Below, one piece after another: positions 7,197-16,180 of a stretch of 64,000 bases of DNA. Below the pieces are notes generated by a model. It did not search any database and had not been told where the DNA came from. It worked only from the letters and a program-made list of their open reading frames with translations. The stretch is from Hyphomonadaceae bacterium (lineage in GTDB: Bacteria > Pseudomonadota > Alphaproteobacteria > Caulobacterales > Aquidulcibacteraceae): the NCBI GenBank assembly GCA_022841905.1, contig JALHQO010000013.1, positions 12,405 through 76,404 of the forward strand. The letters are read 5' to 3'. How positions within the stretch are numbered: position 1 is the stretch's first letter; every line of letters begins with the position of its first letter. The position numbers and the translations under genes were made by a program.

Positions 7197-8306
7197 ATGA
7201 AGACCAGAGCGGCAGTCGCGTTTGAAGCCAAGAAGCCGTTGGAGATCGTCGAGCTTGATCTCGAAGGCCCGAAGGCGGGCGAGGTGCTGGTTGAAATCAA
7301 AGCCACCGGCATCTGCCACACCGACGCTTACACGCTCGACGGCCTCGATAGCGAAGGCATCTTCCCGAGCATCCTCGGACACGAAGGCGCAGGCATCGTG
7401 CGTGAGATCGGCGCGGGCGTGACCAGCGTCGCCGCCGGCGATCACGTCATCCCGCTCTACACGCCCGAATGCCGCCAGTGTAAAAGCTGCCTCTCGCGCA
7501 AAACCAATCTCTGCACCGCCATCCGCGCCACGCAAGGCAAAGGCCTGATGCCGGACGGCACTTCGCGCTTTTCCTACAAGGGCAAAGCGGTCGCGCATTA
7601 TATGGGCTGCTCCACCTTCTCGAATTTCACCGTGCTGCCTGAGATCGCTTTGGCGAAGATTCGCAAGGACGCGCCGTTCGAGAGCGCGTGCTATATCGGC
7701 TGCGGCGTCACCACCGGCGTCGGCGCTGTCGTGAACACCGCGAAGGTCGAGCCCGGCGCCAATGTTATCGTGTTTGGCCTGGGTGGGATCGGCTTGAACG
7801 TCATCCAAGGCGCCAAGCTCGTCGGCGCCAACATGATTGTAGGCGTCGATATCAATCCGGCGCGCGAAGAGTGGGGCAAGAAGTTCGGCATGACGCACTT
7901 CGTCAATCCGAAGACGATCAGCGGCGACCTCGTCGCGCACCTGGTCGAGCTCACCGGCGGCGGCGCCGATTACACGTTCGACGCAACCGGCAACACCACC
8001 GTCATGCGCCAGGCGCTGGAAGCGTGCCATCGCGGCTGGGGCGAGAGCATCATTATCGGCGTCGCCGAAGCCGGCAAGGAAATCGCCACGCGTCCGTTCC
8101 AGCTGGTGACGGGTCGCGTCTGGAAAGGCACCGCCTTCGGCGGCGCGCGCGGCCGCACCGATGTGCCGGGCATCGTCGATTGGTACATGGACAAGAAAAT
8201 CGAGATCGACCCGATGATCACCCACAAAATGCCGCTCGAGCGCATCAATGACGCGTTCGATCTGATGCATAAGGGCGAAAGCATTCGGAGCGTGGTGGTG
8301 TTCTGA
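7197..8306 (+). CDS. frmA: S-(hydroxymethyl)glutathione dehydrogenase (class III alcohol dehydrogenase)
   Basis: Zinc- and NAD-dependent enzyme that oxidises the formaldehyde-glutathione adduct to S-formylglutathione in the cytoplasm. Its 369 aa is the family's usual length. Visible are the catalytic-zinc region ICHTDAYTLDG and GHEGAG, the four-Cys structural zinc loop CRQCKSCLSRKTNLC, the class III signature GKGLMPDGTSRF, YIGCGVTTGVGAV and the Rossmann glycine motif FGLGGIGLNVIQG. Start ATG follows GGAGG. It is the first of four overlapping genes that end with S-formylglutathione hydrolase, a complete glutathione-dependent formaldehyde route to formate. Confidence 0.96.
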   Translation: MKTRAAVAFEAKKPLEIVELDLEGPKAGEVLVEIKATGICHTDAYTLDGLDSEGIFPSILGHEGAGIVREIGAGVTSVAAGDHVIPLYTPECRQCKSCLSRKTNLCTAIRATQGKGLMPDGTSRFSYKGKAVAHYMGCSTFSNFTVLPEIALAKIRKDAPFESACYIGCGVTTGVGAVVNTAKVEPGANVIVFGLGGIGLNVIQGAKLVGANMIVGVDINPAREEWGKKFGMTHFVNPKTISGDLVAHLVELTGGGADYTFDATGNTTVMRQALEACHRGWGESIIIGVAEAGKEIATRPFQLVTGRVWKGTAFGGARGRTDVPGIVDWYMDKKIEIDPMITHKMPLERINDAFDLMHKGESIRSVVVF

Positions 8307-8779
8307 TGCCGCGCGCGCTGGCTCTCGCGTTTGCCCTGTTGGCGTTCGCGCCGGCGGCGGCGGAGACACCACTCAGCGCGCTTTTCATCAACGATAGCTA
8401 CAATCCGCGCGCCGATCCGTATCGCGATCTGGAGCGCGCGCTCGATCGCGCTGAGGCGGAGAACAAGCGCGTGCTGATCGTCGTCGGCGGCGATTGGTGC
8501 GGCTGGTGCGAAGTGCTGGACACGTTCCTGACGCGCGAAGTCGAAGTGCGCGCCGCGTTCGAGCAATCTTTCGTGATGGTGAAGGTGAGCTACGGCCAGG
8601 AAAACCGCAACGCCGCTTTCCTGAGCGGCTTCCCAAGCTCGCGCGGCTACCCCGATTTCTTCGTGCTCGATAGCAATGGCGCTTTCCTGCGCCAGCAAGA
8701 TACCGCGCTGTTAGAAGGCGACGGCGATTACGACCGCGCCCGCATGCTCGCCTTCGCGCAACGTTGGAGACCGCAATGA
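8306..8779 (+). CDS. Exported thioredoxin-fold protein with CGWC motif
   Basis: 157-aa protein with an N-terminal signal peptide (ALALAFALLAFAPAAAE) and a thioredoxin-like domain whose redox motif is GGDWCGWCEVLDTFL; the later RGYPDFFVLDSNG supplies the cis-Pro region. Probably a periplasmic disulfide/thiol protein of the thioredoxin_7/DUF255-like group. Its start overlaps the dehydrogenase stop by one base (TGATG), so it is co-translated with the formaldehyde enzymes. Why an exported thiol protein sits in this operon is unclear; protection of thiols during glutathione/formaldehyde stress is speculation. Confidence 0.8.
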   Translation: MPRALALAFALLAFAPAAAETPLSALFINDSYNPRADPYRDLERALDRAEAENKRVLIVVGGDWCGWCEVLDTFLTREVEVRAAFEQSFVMVKVSYGQENRNAAFLSGFPSSRGYPDFFVLDSNGAFLRQQDTALLEGDGDYDRARMLAFAQRWRPQ

Positions 8780-9243
8780 GCGAGTGGAAACTGCCTTGGT
8801 CTGCATCGTGTTTGTGCGAACGCGTGACCATGCGCATCACGGCGCCGCCAGTGATCGCGATGGCGTGCCATTGCCGTGGCTGTCAGAAGCTGACGAGCGG
8901 GCCGTATTCGCTCACTCTTATGGTTCCAGAGGCTGGCTTCGAGGTTGTAAGCGGGGAGACCACGATCGGCGGCTTGCATCGCGATGATGGCCATCAGCAT
9001 TATTGTGCGCATTGCTTGAGCTGGCTCTACACCACCGGCCCCGCGCTGGAGGGGCTCGTAAATGTCCGCGCCACCATGCTCGATGATGCAAGTTGGGTGC
9101 GGCCCTTTGTCGATACGATGGCAGCGGAAAAACTGCCTGGTGTCGTGAGCGGCGCCGCGCGCTCGTATCAGGCGTGGCCAGCAGAGAGCGATCACGACGA
9201 GCTCATGGCCGCCTACGCGCGCGAGGGCGCAAAGCCACAATGA
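8776..9243 (+). CDS. GFA-domain (glutathione-dependent formaldehyde-activating enzyme-like) protein
   Basis: 155-aa zinc-binding protein of the GFA/CENP-V fold. Cys-rich motifs are visible: ASCLCERVTMRI, MACHCRGCQKLTSGPYS and HYCAHCLSWLY, together giving the two zinc sites of the family. True Gfa was proposed to speed condensation of formaldehyde with glutathione, and the position between frmA and the hydrolase fits that. However, many GFA-domain proteins do other things and the assignment of activity is contextual. The chosen ATG at 8776 overlaps the preceding stop (ATGA); the ORF-track start 12 bases upstream lies inside the preceding gene. Confidence 0.82.
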   Translation: MSEWKLPWSASCLCERVTMRITAPPVIAMACHCRGCQKLTSGPYSLTLMVPEAGFEVVSGETTIGGLHRDDGHQHYCAHCLSWLYTTGPALEGLVNVRATMLDDASWVRPFVDTMAAEKLPGVVSGAARSYQAWPAESDHDELMAAYAREGAKPQ

Positions 9244-10073
9244 ACGTAGAAGTTCGCGCCACGCATCGCCTGTTCGGCGGCACACTCACTTACGCTCAAC
9301 ATCAAAGCGCAGCCACCTGCACGCCGATGCGCTTTTCCGTGTTCACGCCGCCAGGCGAAGGGCCGTTCGCGTATCTGATCTGGCTCTCCGGCCTCACCTG
9401 CACTGAAGATAACTTCACCGGCAAAGCCGGCGCCTATGGCTCGGCCGCACAGCATGGCCTCGCCATCGTCGCGCCTGATACATCTCCGCGCGGAGACGGC
9501 GTCGCCGACGATCCCGCCTACGATCTCGGCCAAGGCGCAGGCTTTTATGTCGACGCCACGCAAGCGCCATGGGCGCCGCATTTCAAAATGGAGAGTTATG
9601 TCACGCGCGATTTGATCGAGACGGTGGAGAGCGCGTTTCCGCTGAAGGCGCGTCGCGGTATTTCCGGTCATTCCATGGGCGGTCACGGCGCGCTGACGCT
9701 GGCGATGCGTCATCCCGATAAATTCACAAGCGTCTCCGCCTTCGCGCCGATCTCATCGCCGACGCGCGCGCCCTGGGGCGAGAAGGCGTTCACCGCTTAT
9801 CTCGGCTCAGATCGCGAAAGCTGGAAGCCGCACGATGCGGCGTTGCTGATCGAAGCCGGAAACGCCAAACCGTTCGATGACATTCTGATCGATCAGGGTC
9901 TAGGTGATCAATTCTTGGAGAGTCAGCTGAAGCCCGAACTGCTCGAAGGGGCGGCGGCAAAGGCGGGGCAGAAGATCACTGTGCGCAGGCACGAAGGCTA
10001 CGATCACTCGTACTTCTTCATGACGACCTATATCGCCGACCACGTCGCTTATCACGCCGCCCGTCTCGCTTGA
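9240..10073 (+). CDS. fghA: S-formylglutathione hydrolase
   Basis: 277-aa alpha/beta hydrolase of the esterase D family that splits S-formylglutathione to formate and glutathione. Family features in order are the WLSGLTCTEDNFTGKAG oxyanion-region motif, the DTSPRGDG segment, the nucleophile elbow SGHSMGGHGAL, and the catalytic His near the C-terminus in YDHSYFFMTTYIADH. The start at 9240 overlaps the GFA stop by 4 bp; the longer ORF-track form reads back through the GFA gene. It ends convergently inside the last 56 bp of the DUF2339 gene on the other strand. Confidence 0.95.
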   Translation: MNVEVRATHRLFGGTLTYAQHQSAATCTPMRFSVFTPPGEGPFAYLIWLSGLTCTEDNFTGKAGAYGSAAQHGLAIVAPDTSPRGDGVADDPAYDLGQGAGFYVDATQAPWAPHFKMESYVTRDLIETVESAFPLKARRGISGHSMGGHGALTLAMRHPDKFTSVSAFAPISSPTRAPWGEKAFTAYLGSDRESWKPHDAALLIEAGNAKPFDDILIDQGLGDQFLESQLKPELLEGAAAKAGQKITVRRHEGYDHSYFFMTTYIADHVAYHAARLA

Positions 10074-12678
10074 TGGTGAGCAAATCGCCAGGCTGTGGTT
10101 CGGGGCGAATGCGGCGCACGAGCGAAGCTAGGTCTTCGAACACGGACTCTCCTGCGCGCACGATCCCCAGTAGATCTTGCGTAAACGGTCCATCCGAATA
10201 AACGGGCGCGCGCACACGCGCTGTCACCGTGATCGCCAGCGCGGCGGCGACGAAAATCAGGGCGTAGCAACCGCCTTCGGCCCAGCCGATTGGTGTGTCG
10301 GCCATGTCGGCGCCATGAAAGGCTTGACGCACCTGCAGCGCCGCCCACAGCAGCACCAACACCGAGCCCATCGCCGCATAAAGCCGCGCGAAAACGCGGT
10401 CGCGTGTGTAGAGCCGATACGCGGCGGCGAACGAAACCGCCGCCGGCGCGATGAACGCAAGCGTCAGCGTGTCGAGCAGCGGCGGCCCGATCACAGCGGC
10501 GCGCTCCGGTCCGCCCCACCACGGATTGAGCGCCAGCCCTGGCATATAAAGGAGATACGCCAAGCCCAGTCCCATCGCGACATGCCCGCGCCAGCGGCCG
10601 ATCAGACCAAGCTCATGGCCATTGCGCGGCAGCAGCCAATGTCCAGCGCCCATCAAAGCGAGCGCGCTTAGCGTGGTTTCGCTCATCTGGTCGAGCGTGA
10701 CCCCAAAGCCACCCGCCGCGATCCAGCGCAGTAACAGCATTATGCCGACAAGTACGGCGATTGCGCCTGTTGTCGTGAGCGCTTCGCTCCACGGCGATCG
10801 CGGTTCGGAATCGGCGAGGAAGTATCCAGCGGCGAACAGAAGCGCCGCTGTCGCGCCGATGATGACGAGCGCGCCCCAGATCGGAATGTCGCCGTTCAGG
10901 CTCGCGCCGGCGAGATCGGGCGCGACGGTGTGGGCGAGCGCGACGGCCGCCGCGACCAACGCCGCCGGTCGCAAGACGCGCCAACCGCGCCACGCATGCG
11001 CCGCGGCCAGAAGCAGAGCGACGCCCGCATGCGCCGTACACCGCGCCGCCGCAGGCACGGTCGATTCAATGCCGAGCAGCACCAGGAACACGCCCGCCGC
11101 CGCCCACACATCGATCGCTGCATCGTTTTCGATATCGGGCGCGTCTTCCTCGGCGCGCCACGCAGCCGTGAAGAGGAGTGCCGCGCCAATGAACAATGGC
11201 GCCCAAGCCGCCATCGAATGCCAGTCGGCGCGCGTCGACGCCGCCAGCGCCACCAGCAGCGCCGCGCCGAACGCGCCGGCGCCAGCAACGAGCGCGCGCC
11301 CGGTATGATGCGGACGCGCCGTGATGGTGCAGAGAGCGACGATCAACGCCGCTGTCAGCATGGTCGGATAGAGATCGACGCTCGGCGGACCAAAATGGAA
11401 GCGCGCTTGCAGATAGGCCGTGAAGCCCAGCACCAGCGCGCCGATGGCGATCACCAGCGCCCAATAGCTCGCGAGCCGCGCCCGCACAGCGTAGGAGGCG
11501 AGCGCCACATGGAACGCCGCGATCAAAGCTGGTCCCGCGATGCGGCCAGAGGGTATTGGTGCCGTCGCCAGCCACACCCACAGCAACAACACGCTACTCA
11601 CTGCAATTGCCACACCCGGGCCAAACGCGCGCACGTAGGACCAGTCGAAGTCGCGCCCCGTGGCCTCCGACAGCGCCGGCCGCAGCGCGATCAGCGTCAT
11701 GCCGAGGCTCGCCGTGCTCAGAACCGCGAGCGCGCGGCGCATTTCGTCGAGGCCGATGGCGGCGGCGAACCAGAAGTACAATCCGAGCAACGTCACCAGC
11801 GCGACGCCTGCCCAACGTCGCCAATAGGCCAACGCGAAACCCGCCGCGGCCATCGCGCAGATAAAGGCGGTTAGCGCCGGTGTCGGCCAGGGGACAGAGC
11901 CTGTCAGCGCCGGCGCGCTCAAAGCTGCAACGGCCGCAACCACGCCAATGATCTCGCCGTGCCACACCGACAAGCCGATCAACGCCGCGGCGCAAAGCGT
12001 GAGCACGAGCAGCGCTGTGGTTGGGTCGGTGTAGCCGTGCACGGCGTGCGTGGCCCACGCAGCGCCATAGAGTGCGCCGATACCGGCGCCCGCCAACAGC
12101 GCCGCAAGCAAGGGCCGCCCAGCGATCGTCCGCCGCACCCATTCGCTCGCGCCGACCAGCGCCAGCATGAGCACGCCGCCCAAGACCAGCTGCATCGGTG
12201 CAATCAGCCAATCCTGGCGCGCCGACACCCAGACCAAAGCGAGCGCCGCCAGTGCAGCGCCGCCGCCCAGACCCCAAGCGAGCCAGTTCTTCGCCACCCA
12301 CTGTTCAAGTCTTCGATCCGGCTCGCGCTGCGGCGCGGCTTGCGGCGGTGGAGACGCTTTTGGCTCGGGCTGCGTGAGGGGCGGAGCGGCGAGCCCATGA
12401 TCTTCGTCGTTCGAAGCTTCGGGCAAGGGCGTGTCGAGCAATAGTGGCTCGCGGTCATCCGGCGGCAGCGGCTGATCGAGGATGAGTACGTCGGCATCAT
12501 CGGCGGGCGCCATTGTATCGAGGAGCAGGGACTCAAAGGCCGCCGGCGCTTCCGCTTCTGGCGCAAGCGCGTTCATGCGGCGCTCAAGCGTCGCGAGTTG
12601 ATCGGTCAGCATCAGGACCCGCTGCCGAAGCAGCAAAACCCAAATGCCGAGCCCGGCAATGACCAGCCATAGCACCAT
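10018..12678 (-). CDS. DUF2339-type polytopic membrane protein
   Basis: 886-aa protein beginning with a membrane helix (VLWLVIAGLGIWVLLL) and a short heptad-like segment (LMLTDQLATLERRMNAL). An acidic/Pro-rich linker follows (about 45-125), then WVAKNWLAWGLGGGAALAAL and some twenty further hydrophobic helices to the C-terminus. This order matches the DUF2339 family of predicted inner-membrane proteins of unknown function. The extreme C-terminus is basic (KRDGRRDKRRGRRYRSS) and is encoded in the stretch overlapping the convergent fghA gene. It stands alone between convergent fghA and a divergent FAH gene. No transport or enzymatic motif was recognised. Confidence 0.8.
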   Translation of the reverse strand: MVLWLVIAGLGIWVLLLRQRVLMLTDQLATLERRMNALAPEAEAPAAFESLLLDTMAPADDADVLILDQPLPPDDREPLLLDTPLPEASNDEDHGLAAPPLTQPEPKASPPPQAAPQREPDRRLEQWVAKNWLAWGLGGGAALAALALVWVSARQDWLIAPMQLVLGGVLMLALVGASEWVRRTIAGRPLLAALLAGAGIGALYGAAWATHAVHGYTDPTTALLVLTLCAAALIGLSVWHGEIIGVVAAVAALSAPALTGSVPWPTPALTAFICAMAAAGFALAYWRRWAGVALVTLLGLYFWFAAAIGLDEMRRALAVLSTASLGMTLIALRPALSEATGRDFDWSYVRAFGPGVAIAVSSVLLLWVWLATAPIPSGRIAGPALIAAFHVALASYAVRARLASYWALVIAIGALVLGFTAYLQARFHFGPPSVDLYPTMLTAALIVALCTITARPHHTGRALVAGAGAFGAALLVALAASTRADWHSMAAWAPLFIGAALLFTAAWRAEEDAPDIENDAAIDVWAAAGVFLVLLGIESTVPAAARCTAHAGVALLLAAAHAWRGWRVLRPAALVAAAVALAHTVAPDLAGASLNGDIPIWGALVIIGATAALLFAAGYFLADSEPRSPWSEALTTTGAIAVLVGIMLLLRWIAAGGFGVTLDQMSETTLSALALMGAGHWLLPRNGHELGLIGRWRGHVAMGLGLAYLLYMPGLALNPWWGGPERAAVIGPPLLDTLTLAFIAPAAVSFAAAYRLYTRDRVFARLYAAMGSVLVLLWAALQVRQAFHGADMADTPIGWAEGGCYALIFVAAALAITVTARVRAPVYSDGPFTQDLLGIVRAGESVFEDLASLVRRIRPEPQPGDLLTIKRDGRRDKRRGRRYRSS

Positions 12679-12819
12679 TTACGTCCGCCCCTCGCGGATG
12701 CGACGGCGACGTTCACGCGCGCCGCGCGCGCGCGCAAGCTTTTGCGTCGGCGGGGGCGATGGTCTTCCCCAGCGACGAGATTTGCACGCCTGCCGCGCGC
12801 ATGCTCAAAGCTTGCGCCC

Positions 12820-13497
12820 ATGTCACACGTTTTCGAGCCGCCTGCCCAGCCTTCCGTTGCAGTCACAGATACGAATGCGCGCTTTCCGGTGCGCCGGATT
12901 TTCTGTGTCGGGCGAAACTATGCCGACCACGTCCGCGAAATGGGGAATGATCCCAAAAGCGAGCCGCCAATCTTCTTCACAAAGCCGGCAGACGCCGTCG
13001 TCGAGAGCGGCGCGGCGATACCGTATGCGGCGAACACGTCGAACTTGCACTTCGAAGTGGAGCTGGTCGTCGCGCTGAAAGCCGGCGGCGCTGATATCGC
13101 CGAGGCGGATGCGCTGGCTCATGTGTGGGGCTATGGCGTCGGTGTCGATCTCACCCGCCGCGATCGGCAAGCCGAAGCCAAGAAGGGCGGCGCGCCGTGG
13201 GATGTGGCGAAGGCCTTCGATCAATCCGCGCCGATCAGCGCGCTGACCCAAGGCGCGCACCCCGGCAAAGGCCGCATCTGGCTCAGCGTCAACGGCGAGA
13301 CAAAGCAGGACGCCGATCTCAGCGACATGATGTGGAGCGTCCCGGAAATCATCGCACACCTCTCACGCTCATGGCGCTTAGAGGCCGGCGATCTGATTTT
13401 CACGGGGACGCCAGCAGGCGTCGGGCCGTTGCATCGCGGGGACGAGGTTGTGTGCGGCGTGGAAGGGCTGAGTGAGTTGCGGTTTTCGATCGCCTAG
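12820..13497 (+). CDS. Fumarylacetoacetate hydrolase-family protein (fumarylpyruvate hydrolase-like)
   Basis: 225-aa metal-dependent hydrolase/lyase of the FAH fold. Motifs are the opening RRIFCVGRNYADHVREMG, PIFFTKPADAV, the metal-site HFEVELVVALK, GYGVGVDLTRRDRQ and the C-terminal GDLIFTGTPAGVGPL. Its short length and CVGRNYADH opening resemble acyl-/fumarylpyruvate hydrolases, which cleave a C-C bond of 2,4-dioxo acids, rather than true fumarylacetoacetase. ATG 12820 was preferred over the ORF-track start because the family begins near MSHVFEPP. A second FAH-family gene at 54263 belongs to tyrosine degradation. Exact substrate unknown. Confidence 0.82.
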   Translation: MSHVFEPPAQPSVAVTDTNARFPVRRIFCVGRNYADHVREMGNDPKSEPPIFFTKPADAVVESGAAIPYAANTSNLHFEVELVVALKAGGADIAEADALAHVWGYGVGVDLTRRDRQAEAKKGGAPWDVAKAFDQSAPISALTQGAHPGKGRIWLSVNGETKQDADLSDMMWSVPEIIAHLSRSWRLEAGDLIFTGTPAGVGPLHRGDEVVCGVEGLSELRFSIA

Positions 13498-13500
13498 CGC

Positions 13501-14496
13501 TTAGGCTTCCAGCGCCAGTAGCGCGAACGTCGCGAGCCAGTGTTCGCCCATGTAATCGCCGGCGACGTGCGCTAAACTTGCATTGATATGCGCCTTTGCA
13601 GCTGCCTGCGCGTGGGACGCGACCGGATCGCGTTCGTCCAACGCCGACGCAATCGACCGCCAGCACCAAGCGCGCGAGAAGTTTAGCCCATCGAGATGCG
13701 CAATCTTTCCATCGCTGCGGTCGCTGACTCGGGCGGGGGTAAAGAGCGAATCAGGCTTGCCCTCGCGGGCGTCGGGCAGAAAATCCGCAAACCACACGCG
13801 GAAGGCGGTCGGCGCCATGAAGCGGCGCGTGCACTCGGCTTCCATGAGGGTCGGCGAGAGGAAATCGTCCTGGCTCGGCTCCCACGCCTGCGCGCCGCGA
13901 TCATTGCCGAACCAGGCGAACACCTTATCGCGCATCAGCGCAAAGAGCTCGCCGTCGGCGCCTTCAGCGTAATCTGCGGCGAGCCTGAGCGCGAAGGCCA
14001 TCGAAGAGTGCACGCCGGTGCGGATCGGGTAATCGCAAAGCGGCAGAAAGGCGCGGAAGCGCGCCGCAAACATCTCCGCATATGGGCGCAGCGTCTCCGC
14101 CGCGCGCGCATCCGCGTGTCGCTCCAGCTCCGCTTGCAACGCCAATAGCCAGCCCCAGCCATAAGGCCGCTCGAACCCGCGCGAGGCAGGGCGCTCCAGA
14201 TACGCGCATTCCGCCGCGACATTGGCCGCGGTAATCCGCTCTGCGAAAAGCGCCTTGATTTCGCTCGCCTGCTTCAAGTCCGGATAGCGCCGCAGCACCC
14301 GCGCCAGCAGCCAGTAGCCGTGCACGCACGAATGCCAATCGTAGCTGCCGAAGAAAATCGGATGCAGTGCGCGCGGGCCTTTGACATCGTCGGCGCTCGC
14401 CATGACGTGATCGAGCTTGTTCGGATACTCGCGGCTCACATGCGCGAGCGCGAGCGCGGCGAACTTCTCGGCGATGCCTTTCGTCAATTTGGTCAT
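13501..14496 (-). CDS. DUF2891-family protein at the end of the 5-oxoproline operon
   Basis: 331-aa soluble protein recalled as DUF2891: HPIFFGSYDWHSCVHGYWLLAR near residue 45 and RPYGWGWLLALQAEL near 110 are conserved-looking His/Trp-rich motifs on an all-helical (alpha-toroid-like) background. No signal peptide is seen. The start overlaps the DUF979 stop by 4 bp, so it is the fourth cistron of the oxoprolinase-DUF969-DUF979 operon. The aromatic/His pocket suggests an enzyme, but no reaction is established to my knowledge; a role in 5-oxoproline or peptide metabolism is inferred from position only. Confidence 0.75.
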   Translation of the reverse strand: MTKLTKGIAEKFAALALAHVSREYPNKLDHVMASADDVKGPRALHPIFFGSYDWHSCVHGYWLLARVLRRYPDLKQASEIKALFAERITAANVAAECAYLERPASRGFERPYGWGWLLALQAELERHADARAAETLRPYAEMFAARFRAFLPLCDYPIRTGVHSSMAFALRLAADYAEGADGELFALMRDKVFAWFGNDRGAQAWEPSQDDFLSPTLMEAECTRRFMAPTAFRVWFADFLPDAREGKPDSLFTPARVSDRSDGKIAHLDGLNFSRAWCWRSIASALDERDPVASHAQAAAKAHINASLAHVAGDYMGEHWLATFALLALEA

Positions 14497-15452
14497 GGGA
14501 AAGCCAGCAAGCGCATGAGGATGATATTGGCGAGCAGGAGCGGCAACGCCGTTGGTATTTGTGCGCGGATGACGCCGTTGAGCGCGGCCTTGCGGTCCGG
14601 CAGCTCAAGCAAATTGGCCGGCACGACATTGAAATTAGCCGCCATCGGCGTCATCAGCGTGCCGCAGAAGCCGGCGAGCATGCCGATGGCGCAGACGCGC
14701 GCCGGATCGCCGCCGAGGTCGTTGATCACGAACGGCAGGCCGACAGCCGCGGTCATGACTGGAAACGCCGCGAACGCGTTGCCCATGATGATGGTGAAAA
14801 GCGCCATGCCGATGCAATAAGCGGCTACAGCCATCGTACGGGTGTCGAGCGGAATGAATTCCGCGAAGATTCGTCCCACTTGTTGGCCAACGCCCGCCGC
14901 CAGAAACACCGCGCCGAGTGCGGCCAGCATTTGCGGCAGCAGCGCGGCCCAGCCGACGGAATCCATCAGGCGGCGGCCTTCCTGCAATGGCGCGAGCAAG
15001 GGCGGCTTGAGCCAGACCATCATTACACCAACCGCAATCAATACGCCGAGCACGAGCGACACCAACGTCTTGTGCTGCTCTTGAATTATCAGCGCGCCCC
15101 AATCGGTGTATTGCGCGAGCAGCGTGCCGGCGAGCGCGACGGCTGGAATGATGAGCGCTGGCAAGAACAAGAGGTTGCCGCGCTTCTCGGCGCTGGCGCG
15201 GCGCTCTTCCGGTGAGGTTGTCGGCGGCTTGCCTTGGCCGAGACCGAAGGCAGCAAGCGCCACGAGGCCGAGCGCCAGCAATCCATTGCCGAAATCGCCG
15301 ATCAGGTGGCCGGCCCAAAAGCTCGCCGCGAGCAGCGCCCAGAAGAGCGCGGTGCGGCGGCGCTTGGGATTGGCCGCGTCGCGCAAGGTCAGCACGGCAA
15401 GCGCTGCAAAGAAGAAGCCGCCGATAATGTAGGCGTGATCCAGCGTGATCAT
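14493..15452 (-). CDS. DUF979-family membrane subunit, putative 5-oxoproline transporter
   Basis: 319-aa integral membrane protein with about nine hydrophobic helices (for example YIIGGFFFAALAVLTL, NLLFLPALIIPAVALAGTLL, TLVSLVLGVLIAVGVMMVWL). DUF979 proteins are recalled as paired with DUF969 proteins and named as subunits of a 5-oxoproline (pyroglutamate) transporter; the neighbouring 5-oxoprolinase fits. The ATG at 15452 was chosen over the ORF-track start 57 bases upstream because it overlaps the DUF969 stop (ATGA) and begins directly before the first membrane helix. Confidence 0.8.
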   Translation of the reverse strand: MITLDHAYIIGGFFFAALAVLTLRDAANPKRRRTALFWALLAASFWAGHLIGDFGNGLLALGLVALAAFGLGQGKPPTTSPEERRASAEKRGNLLFLPALIIPAVALAGTLLAQYTDWGALIIQEQHKTLVSLVLGVLIAVGVMMVWLKPPLLAPLQEGRRLMDSVGWAALLPQMLAALGAVFLAAGVGQQVGRIFAEFIPLDTRTMAVAAYCIGMALFTIIMGNAFAAFPVMTAAVGLPFVINDLGGDPARVCAIGMLAGFCGTLMTPMAANFNVVPANLLELPDRKAALNGVIRAQIPTALPLLLANIILMRLLAFP

Positions 15453-16168
15453 GGCGCTGTCTCCGCCTTCACCGTGAGCACACGCTTCAGGTGCCGATCC
15501 AACAGCCACAGCCGCACGCTATGGATCGCGAGCGCCGCGATCGCTGTCGGGATCGCCCACACGGAGAGCTCTAGAGGTTCGACGAAGATGCCGTTGGCTT
15601 CGAGGAAGCCTTTGATCAGCAAGATCGAGGCGATGGCGATGAAGATATCTTCGCCGAAGAAGAGCCCGATATTGTCCGCTGCCGCCGCGTGCGAGCGGAT
15701 GAGGAAGCGCTGCTTGTCCGGCAGCGCGCCGTACTTCGCCTCCGCCGCGCCTTCCGCCATCGGCGCGACCAGCGGGCGCACCATTTGCGCATGTCCCCCC
15801 AGCGAGGTGAGGCCGAGTGCGGCCGCCGCTTGGCGAATGACGAAGTACACCCACAGCAATCGGCCCACCGTTGCGGCCTTCACGTTTGCGATGGTGATGC
15901 GCGCGCGCTCCTGCAGGCCGGCGCGTTCGAGCAGGCCGATGGCTGCGAGCAGGATCCATGTGAGGCTGATATAGCGTGCGTCGTTGAAGGCTTTGCCGAA
16001 GCTGGCCAGCGTGTCGCGCGTGGCTGCGCCCATGATGGCGAGATCGGCTTCTGGCGTCCACGCCGCCGCAAGTCCCGTCGTCAACGCCGCCGCCATGACG
16101 ACGAGCAGCGGATTGGCGCGCACGATGAAGCCGAACACGACAACGCCGATGCCAAGTAGAACTAACAC
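15449..16168 (-). CDS. DUF969-family membrane subunit, putative 5-oxoproline transporter
   Basis: 239-aa polytopic membrane protein starting straight into a helix (MLVLLGIGVVVFGFIV). Conserved-looking polar segments are LTSLGGHAQMVRPLVAPMAEGAAE and RSHAAAADNIGLFFGEDIFIAIASILL, typical of the DUF969 family. Together with the overlapping DUF979 gene it would form a two-component importer in the inner membrane. It starts 12 bp after the 5-oxoprolinase stop, so uptake and hydrolysis are encoded together. Substrate is inferred from family naming and context, not from binding residues. Confidence 0.8.
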   Translation of the reverse strand: MLVLLGIGVVVFGFIVRANPLLVVMAAALTTGLAAAWTPEADLAIMGAATRDTLASFGKAFNDARYISLTWILLAAIGLLERAGLQERARITIANVKAATVGRLLWVYFVIRQAAAALGLTSLGGHAQMVRPLVAPMAEGAAEAKYGALPDKQRFLIRSHAAAADNIGLFFGEDIFIAIASILLIKGFLEANGIFVEPLELSVWAIPTAIAALAIHSVRLWLLDRHLKRVLTVKAETAP

Positions 16169-16180
16169 GCTTGCCCCCGC

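Noticed and set aside
6795-8372. 525-aa minus-strand ORF.
   Set aside because: Antisense shadow spanning the Phd-like and frmA genes; low-complexity Arg/Ala/Asp sequence without motifs.
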